Shown: positions 44,383 through 55,558 of the stretch, in pieces
Numbering within the stretch: the first letter of the stretch is position 1
Layout: each line of letters opens with the position of its first letter
Assembly: GCA_023512835.1 (NCBI GenBank)
Contig: CM042085.1
Location: 43,772,721 to 43,836,720, forward strand
Direction of reading: 5' to 3'
Length of the DNA: 64,000 bases
Source of the DNA: Taxillus chinensis
Taxonomy: Eukaryota; Streptophyta; Magnoliopsida; Santalales; Loranthaceae
Made by a program: the position numbers and the translations under genes
The notes under the pieces: model-generated
Told to the model about the DNA's origin: nothing
The model's input: only the letters and a program-made list of their open reading frames with translations
Databases searched by the model: none

Positions 44383-45862
44383 GTGTTTTTCCTACTCCCT
44401 ATTTTATGCCATGAGGACATAGCATATTTTAAGTGTGGTGTATGGGGAGTGACTTGAGCCACTTGTTTGTCCTTTATATTGTGTGATTGCATGTCTTGTT
44501 TTTGTTTAAGTGTTTTTGTTGTCCTTTATTTTTATTTTGCATGATTGTTTGAGTTGTTTGCTTGAATGATTTGCTTGTGGAGGCATGGATATTAAGTATG
44601 CAATTTTGGCTTAAAATTTAATTTTTATGCCACATTAGTATCATGTTGTGATAAGGGTGTTAAAGTAGTAAAATGTGCTCTGAATTGGTTTAATCATGTC
44701 TATATCTCTTGAATGATATCACCATGTTTTTGGAGCTGAGTTTTGAATATTAGCTGAGCATGAAATGCTATGATAGACCTAAGTAACCCTTAAAGTTGAG
44801 TGAAAAAGAAATGAAAAATGAGAACAGCTTCTTTTTAGCCCTTGAGTGACATTTATGGGGTATGGGTAATAGTCTGATTTGATACTCTTCTTGCATTCAA
44901 CATTGGTTATTTAATGGTAGGAGTCAAGTAAGCATGTGATTACTTATTAGTGCTCAGTGTTTGGTGTGTGGAGTTAGGATGCAAGACCTCTAAGTCATTG
45001 TGACTGTCTTTGCATTCTTTTCTTTATTGTGTGATATTATTGGAAAAGGCTGTGATATAGAATGTGAAAAAGCCATCACTTAACTGGAAAATGGGATGTG
45101 AGACATAAATGAATTTCTGTCTCTCCTTATGTAGCAAAATGGCAAGGAGTTTGCATTAGAAAAATCACTCTTATTTGTTTGTTATGTGAGTAAAAAAAAA
45201 AAAGAAAAAAAAAGAAAGATTCAGAATAAAAGCCACAATGGCTTGATGTTTATGTGTGATTGTTTAGAATTGTGAAGCCACATTGGCTGAATTGTGTTTT
45301 GTTTTGACAGTGTTGAGCTCAATTCTCTGGCTCATGTTTTGTTTATTCAGTTATTAGAATAGAGTGTGAGTTTATTGAGTTTAGATTAGAGTGTGAGTTC
45401 AAATAAAGTAGAATAGAGTGTGTGTTTTCTTTGATGAGCACAATAGGGAACTCTCATGATTGCTTGGCAAGTACTTAATCAATAGCTGATGGTGAGTGTA
45501 GAGATAGAGTTTTCCATCCATTGTTCATTGATAGGTATTGGGCTTGAGAATTATTATATTTGAGTGAGGCTGCTTATCCTTGGTAAGAACTTAAAGGGAA
45601 ACCAGGTGCTATTTTATCATGGATTGCTTGCTCATATCTGAAATTTAAGTGGAAATATTGTATGGTTGTTGGACTAGGGATATGGACATGAATGAACTAA
45701 GTTATGACTCATTTTGATGCTTAAATTCCCATTTCATCATGATAGAGTTGCATGCTTAGGAAACCATGATTCTCCTTGATTGTTATTTCATTTTTCTTCC
45801 GTTTGACTGCGTGTTTATTTTATTTTTGCATGCTTGTATGTTTTTGCTTGAGGACAAGCAAT
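44383..45862 (+). other. 3' non-coding region of the non-autonomous element
   Basis: Homologous to 25097-26620 and similarly free of genes. It holds AAGTGTGGTGTAT near 44431 and an A-rich run near 45190-45215. The polypurine region GGTTCAAGTGTGGTGTATT follows at 45863-45881. Confidence 0.75.
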
Positions 45863-45881
45863 GGTTCAAGTGTGGTGTATT

Positions 45882-47377
45882 TGATAACGTGCATTTTATG
45901 CCGTTATTCTAGTGTTTATTTAGGATGTTTAAGAGCATGATTAGAGCCTTATTGCTTCATATATCATATATATTTGCTCTAACTCCTAGGAAGATGCTAG
46001 TTGCAAATACATGCGCTTTTAAGCTGTTTTGGCAGGTTTTGGACCTCACTTTTGACATAGTAGATGGCCTTAAACAATTAGCGTGCAAGAACAAAAGTTT
46101 CTTAGAATGTTGTCGTCTACCTACCACAGAAATTTCAGAGCATTTGGAGCTGAACGTGAATTCACCCAATTCACGTGCAAGCCTATTTTTGCCTCTCAGG
46201 CCTCTACATGATGCAAGGAAGCTTGGGGAGAAGTTTGAGCTGATTTGGAGGTGCACGTGAATTCACCATATCACGTGCAAATTGGCGTGCAGAGATATTT
46301 TTGGACCGATCCAATCGTTTTTCCATGCTGATCATTTGTTCCTGAAGGCCCAAGTCCAAATTGTGGATGGAAGATAGAGTTTTTAATGTTTCGAGTGTTA
46401 CTTATCAAAACTACGTCGTTTTGATAGATGGGCTAGGTTACACACCTCAAGGCCCATCCAACCTCTATAAATACAGCATCCACGCCCTTTGCTATGCAAG
46501 CCAAACCCCCCTACACGTTTTAGAGAGAGAGAGAGAGGCTCCACGACTTGGAGGTGCTCCTTGACCTAGGAGAGCAGCCGTCGCAGCCGTCGCGGATTTT
46601 GGAGCCTGGATTTGAAGCTTTGCTGTGCGCGTGATCAAGAAGAAGATGTTGAGCTTTTCTGCTTTATGTTTGCTTGTAATCATGCGTGAGTAGTCTTTTA
46701 ATCTAGGGGAGCAATGTAGCCCCCTTATTGCTTTGCTGTGTTTATGAATATTAGGTTTGGATGATTGAAGTTTTGCATGTTTTATGAATCTGTTCTTAAT
46801 TCTATCTTTGGATGTACACCTTGGTATTCTTAGCCCTAGTCTCGGGCGGATTGAGATTCATAACTTATTTGTGATTGGTGTGATCATTATCCTTTTGCAA
46901 GTATGATTTATTGGCTTTGCATGTTTGTGTGTTTAGATGACCATTCTGGCATACAACTCTTAAAAGGACCTCAATGACCATTTGTTGTCCTTGGCTTATG
47001 TTTAGCATGTTTTCAATCAGACAACCCTAATACCATGAACCAGTAGAGATAACATAGGGAGGTGAAATTGTGACCCTAGATGCTTTTAATCCTTGATTCT
47101 TAATCCTAAAATCAGTTTATTTTCTTTGTTTATTCAGAAAACCAAATAAAAATTAGATCTTTAGTTTAAAAAAGAAAACTTTTTGCCAAGACATTTTATA
47201 GAACAAGAGTAATTGGGTGATTTGATTTGAGAACTAGAGAACTAGGCTAATCCCTGTGGGTTCGACCCCTTGCTTGCTGCTATTCTTTTAGTGCAAACTT
47301 AGGGAATTTATTATTTTGAAGAGAGATTTAACGACATTAGCTAGCTCTTTTAGAGAGGCTAAAAATCTTGTCTGTCA
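45882..47377 (+). repeat. 3' LTR of the non-autonomous element
   Basis: Almost identical to 40906-42404. TATA box at 46466-46473. One GCAGCC-type unit shorter in the CAGCCGTCG repeat. Confidence 0.97.
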
Positions 47378-48590
47378 CATACGGATTCTGCTTCATCCCT
47401 GGGGGCACATATTTGTACTGAAATGAGGTATCTCCCCCTCGGTTCTGAGTTCTCTGAAATCGTTGAGATTGCTGCTGAGTCTGGTTGTACCCTAGTTGTT
47501 GTTGTTGAGGATAAAATTGCTGTTTCTGGTACAAGCCCTTTCCTCCAACATAATTTGCTTCTTCAGCTCCACTCCAGCCCTGCTCAACTACCTGGTAAAG
47601 CTTGTGATCCTTCAACTTTAAGAGCCAATACTTCCATGCCTTTCACTAAAGCTTGAATCTGTGCTTGCACATCATTGGAAGAATTTTCAACTGAAGCAAT
47701 CTTCTCCCTTGGCTTTGAAGTACGCACATTAGACCACTGCCAATCAGCTAATGACAGCCTCTCCAAGAGCTCTGCTGCTGCGTGCGTCGGCTCTAGATTC
47801 ATCAAGCATCCTCCAGGAACTGCATTCACCTTGTCTTGTGAATGGGACTGAAGACCTGTGTAGAAAGATTCAATTTGAATCCACTGGGGCCTTCCATGAT
47901 CAGGGCATCTTCTCACTAAGTCTTTGAAACGCTCCCAAGCTTCATGAAGAGTCTCCATCTCATCTTGCCTGAACCTGCTAATCTCTCCTCTGAGCTGGAT
48001 CACCTTGGAAGGAGGGAAGTACTTTGACATGAACTTGGTCTGCATCTCCTCCCAAGTGTTGATTGAACCTGTTGGTAGACTGTTGAACCAGCCAAGAGCT
48101 CTATCCTTTAAAGAGAAAGGGAAAAGCCTTAGCTTTATGGCCTCCTCCGACACATTGTTGATCTTGATGGTGTCACACACCTGGTAGAACCTCATCAAAT
48201 GCTGGTGTGGATCATCCACGGCTGTTCCTCCAAACGCGTTGTTGCTCACCATGTTGATCAATGCCGGCTTCACTCGAAGCTATTCGCTTGGACTCTTGTC
48301 TGCGAATCCCAGAATAATGGTCCGACATCATCGGCCTTGCATAATCTAAGAAGGTTCTGGGCATAAACCTATTACCCTCTTCTTCTGGATATTGGCCATT
48401 GTAATTGGCCCCTCCTTGCGGTGCACCACCATCAGGTCCGAGATCTGCCATCGGATCGCCTACGGATTGCTCCAAGCCTTGTAGTGCTTCTTCCGCCTCA
48501 CGTGTCGCTTCCCTAGTTGCTCTACGACGAGCTCTGAACAACCTTTCAGGTTCCCGCGTAAATTATATATCCTCCTCTCTTTGCATGCAC
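47378..48590 (-). pseudogene. gag: Main gag region of the reversed element
   Basis: Minus-strand frames are 48541-48212 (N-terminal: MFRARRRATREATREAEEAL, YPEEEGNRFMPRTFLDYARP), 48273-47584 (core: NMVSNNAFGGTAVDDPHQHL, LGWFNSLPTGSINTWEEM, FMSKYFPPSKVIQLRGEISR, LQALVKGMEVLAL) and 47615-47383 (Gln-rich tail). The core frame is open through the GSINTWEEM region that is broken in the other two copies. It starts downstream of the family's ATG context near 48590. The 3' end adjoins the CATAC duplication. Confidence 0.9.
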
Positions 48591-48772
48591 AACTAGGAAT
48601 CCTTGATGTATGTTCCTGTAAAACAACAAGAACACACCCAGGCTCCGAACAATGCAAAATAAACAAATAAAGAACACAAAATAACAGAAAATAAAAGACA
48701 AAATAAAACACCAAGATCAGAATTCAAACAATTTCACTCAATGTTGATTTTAAAAACTAGTTAATCGTTGAA

Positions 48773-48791
48773 CCCCCGGCAACGGCGCCAA
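48773..48791 (-). other. Primer-binding site of the reversed element
   Basis: Reverse complement of the TTGGCGCCGTTGCCGGGG word with one mismatch at the far end, two bases from the LTR boundary at 48794. Confidence 0.85.
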
Positions 48792-50133
48792 TTTGACAGA
48801 CAAGATTTTTAGCCTCTCTAAAAGAGCTAGCTAATGTCGTTAAATCTCTCTTCAAAATAATAAATTCCCTAAGTTTGCACTAAAAGAATAGCAGCAAGAA
48901 AGGGGTCGAACCCACAGGGATTAGCCTAGTTCTCTAGTTCTCAAATCAAAACACCCAATTACTCTTGTTCTATAAAATGTCTTGGCAAAAAGTTTTCTTT
49001 TTTAAACTAAAGATCTAATTTTTATTTGGTTTTCTGAATAAACAAAGAAAGTAAACTAATTTTACGATTAAGTTTTAAGGATTAAAAGCATCTAGGGTCA
49101 CAATTTCACCTCCCTATGTTATCTCTACTGGTTCATGGTATTAGGGTTGTCTGATTGAAAACATGCTAAACACAAGCCAAGGACAACAAATGGTCATTGA
49201 GGTCCTTTTAAGAGTTGTATGCCAGAATGGTCATCTAAACACACAAACATGCAAAGCCAATAAATCATACTTGCAAAAGGATAATGATCACACCAATCAC
49301 AAATAAGTTATGAATCTCAATCCGCCCCAGACTAGGGCTAAGAATACCAAGGTGTACATCCAAAGATAGAATTTAAGAACAGATTCATAAAACATGCAAA
49401 ACTCAATCATCCAAACCCAATATTCATAAACACAGCAAAGCAACAAGGGGGCTACATTGCTCCCCTAGATTAAAAGAACTACTCACGCATGATTACAAGC
49501 AAAACCATAGCAGAAAAGCTAAACATCTTCTTCTTGATCACGCGCACAGCAAAGCTTCAAATCCAGGCTCCAAAATCCGCGACGGCTACTGCGACGGCTG
49601 CGACGGCTGCTCTCCTAGGTCAAGGAGCACCTACAAGTCGTGGAGCCTCTCTCTCTCTCTAAAACGTGTAGGGGGGTTAGGCATGGCTAGCAGAGGCGTG
49701 GAGGCTTGTATTTATAGAGTTTGGATGGGCTTTGAGGTGTGTAACCTAGCCCACTTATCAAAACGGCGTAATTTTGATAAGTAACACTCGAAACATTAAA
49801 AACTCTATCTTCCATCCACAATTTGGACTTGGGCCTTCAGGAACAAATGATCAGCATGGAAAAATGATAACGTGCATTTTATGCCATTATTCTAGTGTTT
49901 ATTTAGGATGTTTAAGAGCATGATTAGAGCCTTATTGCTTCATATATCATATATATTTGCTCTAACCCCTAGGAAGATGCTAGTTGCAAATACATGCGTT
50001 TTTAAGCTGTTTTGGCAGATTTTGGACCTCACTTTTGACATAGTATATGGCCTCAAACAATTGGCGTGCAAGAACAAAAGTTTCTTAGAATGATGTCGTC
50101 TACCTACCACAGAAATTTCAGAGCATTTGGAGC

Positions 50134-50162
50134 TGCACGTGAATTCACCCAATTCACGTGCA
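50134..50162. promoter_or_regulatory. Perfect inverted repeat around CACGTG boxes in the LTR
   Basis: TGCACGTGAATT, spacer CACCC, then AATTCACGTGCA: 12-bp arms with a 5-nt spacer. It recurs in the solo LTR at 55729. Arms are imperfect at 41174 and 46150, where one CACGTG reads AACGTG. CACGTG is the plant G-box core bound by bHLH and bZIP factors, so an enhancer role is plausible. Confidence 0.6.
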
Positions 50163-50382
50163 AGCATATTTTTGCCTCTCAGGCCTCTACAAGATGCAAG
50201 GAAGCTTGGGGAGAAGTTTGAGCTGATTTGGAGGTGCACGTGAATTCACCATATCACGTGCAAATTGGCGTGCAGAGATATTTTTGGACCGATCCAATCA
50301 TTTTTCCATGCTGATCATTTGTTCCTGAAGGCCCAAGTCCAAATTGTGGGTGGAAGATAGAGTTTTTAATGCTTCGAGTGTT

Positions 50383-50412
50383 ACTTATCAAAACTACGCC
50401 GTTTTGATAAGT
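50383..50412. promoter_or_regulatory. Inverted repeat shortly upstream of the LTR TATA box
   Basis: ACTTATCAAAAC, spacer TACGCC, GTTTTGATAAGT: 12-bp perfect arms ending 37 bp before the TATA box. Other LTRs keep at least 9-bp arms with spacer TACGTC. It could be a hairpin or a dimeric factor site. Confidence 0.55.
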
Positions 50413-51824
50413 GGGCTAGGTTACACACCTCAAGGCTCATCCAAACTCTATAAATAAGAGCTTCACGCCCCTTGCTAGCCATGCCTAACCCCCCTACACG
50501 TTTTAGAGCGAGAGAGAGAGGCTCCACGACTTGGAGGTGCTCCTTGACCTAGGAGAGCAGCCGTCGCAGCCGTCGCAGCAGCCGTCGCGGATTTTGGAGC
50601 TTGGATTTGAAGCTTTGCTGTGCGCGTGATCAAGAAGAAGATGTTTAGCTTTTCTGCTATGGTTTTGCTTGTAATCATGCGTGAGTAGTCTTTTAATCTA
50701 GGGGAGCAATGTAGCCCCCTTGTTGCTTTGCTGTGTTTATGAATATTTGGGTTTGGATGATTGAGTTTTGCATGTTTTATGAATCTGTTCTTAATTCTAT
50801 CTTTGGATGTACACCTTGGTATTCTTAGCCCTAGTCTGGGGCGGATTGAGATTCATAACTTATTTGTGATTGGTGTGATCATTATCCTTTTGCAAGTATG
50901 ATTTATTGGCTTTGCATGTTTGTGTGTTTAGATGACCATTCTGGCATACAACTCTTAAAAGGACCTCAATGACCATTTGTTGTCCTTGGCTTATGTTTAG
51001 CATGTTTTCAATCGACAACCCTAATACCATGAACCAGTGAGAGATAACATAGGGAGGTGAAATTGTGACCCTAGATGCCTTTAATCCTTGAATCTTAATC
51101 CTAAAATCAACTTACTTTCTTTGTTTATTTAGAAAACCAAATAAAAATTAGATCTTTAGTTTAAAAAAGAAAACTTTTTGCCAAGACATTTTATAGAACA
51201 AGAGTAATTGGGTGATTTGATTTGAGAACTAGAGAACTAGGCTAATCCTTGTGGGTTCGACCCCTTTCTTGCTGCTATTCTTTTAGTGCAAACTTAGGGA
51301 ATTTATTATTTTGAAGAGCGATTTAACGACATTAGCTAGCTCTTTTAGAGAGGCTAAAAATCTTGTCTGTCAAAAAACGATTGGATCGGTCCAAAAATAT
51401 CTCTGCACGCCAATTTGCACGTGATATGGTGAATTCATGTGCACCTCCAAATCAGCTCAAACTTCTCCCCAAGCTTCCTTGCATCATGTAGAGGCCTGAG
51501 AGGCAAAAATATGCTTGCACGTGAATTGGGTGAATTCACGTGCAGATCCAAATCAGCTCCAAATGCTCTGAAATTTCTGTGGTAGGTAGATGACATCATT
51601 CTGAGCAACTTTTGTTCTTGCATGCAATTTGTTTGAGGCCATCTACTATGTCAAAAGTGAAGTCCAAAACCTGCCAAAACAGCTTAAAAGCACATGTATT
51701 TGCAACTAGCATCTTCCTAGGGGTTAGAGCAAATATATATGATATATGAGGCAATAAGGCTCTAATCATGCTCTTAAACATCCTAAATAAACACTAGAAT
51801 AACGGCATAAAATGCACGTTATCA

Positions 51825-54800
51825 GGTACATCCTCTTCTGTGAACCACTCACGACAGGTGTTCTTTTAACCACTAATAAACGTCACTTTTTGCTTTTGAT
51901 CGATCCTTTCGAAACACCAAATATTAAATAAATAGCAAAACAATACCTTAAGGTAGTATTCTTTTTATTTGTAAATGAAACATATCCTAGGTTCATCCAC
52001 TCTAATAGAGGTTTTAGCCTCGTTTATTCCTTAGTCATAATTGTGGATTAGACTCCGCTTGGGTAACACCTTACTACTGTGAATTACATTCCCCTATGTG
52101 AATAAAGTATAACATATGTCTTTTTAACTTTTAATAACTTTAGTTGTTTTTATCAATCCATTCGAGACGTTAGAAATTAATTATATAGCCAAGCCTAACG
52201 TGAAGACACTAGCCTTTTTATTTGTAATTGAGACAAAAAGTGGATTTATACATTTTGGCGGAGGTTGTAACCTCTTGTATTCCATATTACTATGATATAA
52301 TAGGCTCGATGTATAAAATAGGTCACCTCCAAAGGGTTGTCACATTGGGCGAACCACATACAACTTGTTTCCTTTGAATCTTTCGAGAAAATTTCTTTCG
52401 TTGTTCGATTCATCCATTCGGCTTGTCAGAAATCAACTAAATAATCAACTCAAACCTAAAGTTACTAGCCTTTTCAGTTGTAGTTGAATCAAATCTTGGG
52501 TTCATCCCCTCTAATAGAGGTTTTAACGTCGTTTATTCATTATTGATAATAGTGGGTTAGACTTGGTGTGGGTAATAATACCTTACCTCCTGTGGAGTAC
52601 GTCTCATTGTGTGAACTACGTACAACATGTGTCCTTTTGAACTTTAGCGAACATTACTTTTTGTTTTCGATTGATCCATTCGAGACACTAGAAATTAATT
52701 AAGTAGCATACCCTAACTTCAGGATGCTAGCTTTTTATTTGAAGCTGACACATAACGGTTCATCGTTTCCTATAGAGGTTTATACCTCGTTTATTCATTA
52801 GTCAAGATAGTGGATTACACTTCGCGTGGGAAACACCTCACTACTATGGATTATATGCCATTGTGGGAACCATGTACAATATGTGTTTGTTTCACCTTTA
52901 ACGATCATTACTTGTTTTTTAATCGATCGATTCGATATGTTGGAAATTAATCAAATTGCCAACCCTAGTCTGAAGATTCTAGCCTTTTATTTGTAATTGA
53001 AATAAATAACGAATTTATCTACTTTGATGGAGGTCGTGACCTCTTGTATTCCTTACTACTACTAGTGGAGCAGACTCAGTATAGGAAATACCACACCTCC
53101 GTAGAGTACATCACCCTGGGAGAATAACGTACGACTTGTATCCTCTTAATCTTTCATGAAAATTACTTTTTACAGCTTTGATTCGTCGATTTAAAGAGTC
53201 AGAAATCGACTGAATAACCAATCCAAACCTAAAGTTACTAGCCCTTTCATTTGCAATTGAAACAAATACGAGGTTCATCCATTTTAACAGTGGCTTTAAC
53301 CTTGTTTATCCATTATTAACAATTAGGGATTAGAGACAGTGCAGGTAACACCTTACTACTGTGGGGTACATCCTCTTCTGTGAACCACTCACGACAGGTG
53401 TTCTTTTAACCACTAATAAACCTCACTTTTTGCTTTTGATCGATCCTTTCGAAACACCAAATATTAAATAAATAGCAAAACAATACCTTAAGGTAGTATT
53501 CTCTTTATTTGTAAATGAAACATATCCTAGGTTCATCCACTCTAATAGAGGTTTTAGCCTCGTTTATCCCTTAGTCATAATTGTGGATTAGACTCCGCTT
53601 GGGTAACACCTTACCACTGTGAATTACATTCCCCTATGTGAATAAAGTATAACATATGTCTTTTTAACTTTTAATAACTTTAGTTGTTTTTATCAATCCA
53701 TTCGAGACGTTAGAAATTAATTATATAGCCAAGCCTAACGTGAAGACACTAGCCTTTTAATTTGTAATTGAGACAAAAAGTGGATTTATACATTCTGGCG
53801 GAGGTTGTAACCTCTTGTATTCCATATTGCTATTATATAATAGGCTCGATGTATAAAATAGGTCACCTCCAAAGGGTTGTCACATTGGGCGAACCACGTA
53901 CAACTTGTTTCCTTTGAATCTTTCGAGAAAATTTCTTTCTGTTGTTCGATTCATCCATTCGGCTTGTCAGAAATCAACTAAACAATCAACTCAAACCTAA
54001 AGTTACTAGCCTTTTCAGTTGTAGTTGAATCAAATCTTGGGTTCATCCCCTCTAATAGAGGTTTTAACGTTGTTTATTCATTATGGATAATAGTGGATTA
54101 GACTTGGTGTGGGTAATAATACCTTACCTCTGTGGAGTACGTCTCATTGTGTGAACTACGTACAACATGTGTCCTTTTGAACTTTAGCGAACATTACTTT
54201 TTGTTTTCGATTGATCCATTCGAGACACTAAAAATTAATTAATAGCGTACCCTTACTTCAGGATGCTAGCTTTTTATTTGAAACTGACACATAACGGTTC
54301 ATCGTTTCCTATAGAGGTTTATACCTCGTTTATTCATTAGTCAAGATAATGGATTACACTTCGCGTGGGAAACACCTCACTACTATGGATTATATGCCAT
54401 TGTGTGAACCATGTACAATATGTGTTTGTTTCACCTTTAACGATCATTACTTGTTTTTTAATCGATCGATTCGATATGTTGGAAAGTAATTAAATTGCCA
54501 ACCCTAGTCTGAAGATTTTAGCCTTTTATTTGTAATTGAAATAAATAACGAATTTATCTACTTTGATGGAGGTCGTGACCTCTTGTATTCCTTACTACTA
54601 CTAGTGGAGCAGACTCGGGATAGGAAATACCACACCTCCGTAGAGTACATCACCCTGGGCGAATAACGTACGACTTGTATCCTCTTAATCTTTCATGAAA
54701 ATTACTCTTTACAGCCTTTGATTCGTCGATTTAAAGAGTCGAAAATCGACTGAATAACCAATCCAAACCTAAAGTTACTAGCCCTTTCATTTGCAATTGA

Positions 54801-55558
54801 AACAAATACGAGGTTCATCCATTTTAACAAGTGGCTTTAACGTTGTTTATCCATTATTAACAATTAGGGATTAGAGACAGTCAGGTAACACCTTACTACC
54901 GTGGGGTACATCCTCTTCGTGAACCACTCACGACAGTGTTCTTTTAACCACTAATAAACCTCACTTTTTGCTTTTGATCGATCCTTTCGAAACACCAAAT
55001 ATTAAATAAATAGCAAAACAATACCTTAAGGTAGTATTCTTTTTATTTGTAAATGAAACATATCCTAGGTTCATCCACTCTAATAGAGGTTTTAGCCTCG
55101 TTTATTCCTTAGTCAAAATTGTGGATTAGACTCCGCTTGGGTAACACCTTACTACTGTGAATTACATTTCCATATGTGAATAAAGTATAACATATGTCTT
55201 TTTAACTTTTAATAACTTTAGTTGTTTTTATCAATCCATTCGAGACGTTAGAAATTAATTATATAGCCAAGCCTAACGTGAAGACACTAGCCTTTTTATT
55301 TGTAATTGAGACAAAAAGTGGATTTATACATTTTGGCGGAGGTTGTAATCTCTTGTATTCCATATTTCTATGATATAATAGGCTCGATGTATAAAATAGG
55401 TCACCTCCAAAGGGTTGTCACATTGGGTGAACCACGTACAACTTGTTTCCTTTGATTATTTCGAGAAAATTTCTTTCTGTTGTTCGATTCATCCATTCGG
55501 CTTGTCAGAAATCAACTAAATAATCAACTCAAACCTAAAGTTACTAGCCTTTTCAGTT
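51825..55558. repeat. Satellite array 4 (1,540-bp hexameric repeat)
   Basis: It starts inside unit F. Anchors are at 51918, 53458 and 54996 (1,540 and 1,538 bp). It stops at the start of a C unit, where AGTTGT is shared between satellite and the incoming gag fragment. Small indels at CAG/CTG words appear again near 54611, 54885 and 54905. Confidence 0.95.

Larger units (their letters stand above)
40906..47377 (+). mobile_element. Complete non-autonomous Athila-like element nested in the reversed gag
   Basis: It has two LTRs of 1,499 and 1,496 bp with an internal region of 3,477 bp. The CATAC duplication lies at 40901-40905 and 47378-47382, and the host gag reads on across it. The LTRs differ by about nine substitutions and one 3-bp indel by eye (about 0.6 percent), so the insertion is recent. 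It has primer site, 3' non-coding region and polypurine site of the family but no pol. In place of gag-pol it has a unique intact ORF (42661-44055) and a stub of the Ulp1-like gene (44221-44382). It must borrow RT and integrase. Confidence 0.95.
49866..51372 (+). mobile_element. Solo LTR inside the reversed LTR
   Basis: 1,507 bp from TGATAACG to CTGTCA, flanked by AAAAA at 49861-49865 and 51373-51377; the host LTR reads GGAAAAACGATTGG when it is removed. It is the product of LTR-LTR recombination of a full element. It has the perfect CACGTG palindrome (50134-50162) and the ACTTATCAAAAC/GTTTTGATAAGT inverted repeat (50383-50412). TATA box at 50449. Confidence 0.95.
38736..51824 (-). mobile_element. 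Reversed, truncated Athila-like element, host to two later insertions
   Basis: Read on the minus strand from 51824: a 5' LTR (51824 to 48794, split by a solo LTR), primer site, gag, protease and the first part of RT, stopping at 38736 inside RT. Integrase, the 3' genes and the 3' LTR are missing. A 65-bp piece of satellite F is duplicated on both sides (38671-38735 and 51825-51889), including the same unusual AACGTCAC variant. The element is interrupted by a complete relative at 40906-47377. Confidence 0.9.
48794..51824 (-). repeat. 5' LTR of the reversed element, split by a solo LTR
   Basis: On the minus strand it begins TGATAACG at 51824 and ends CTGTCA at 48794. Removing 49866-51372 and one AAAAA copy leaves about 1.52 kb, a full-length LTR without the 101-bp deletion. 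The TATA box reads on the minus strand at 49709-49716. Confidence 0.95.
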
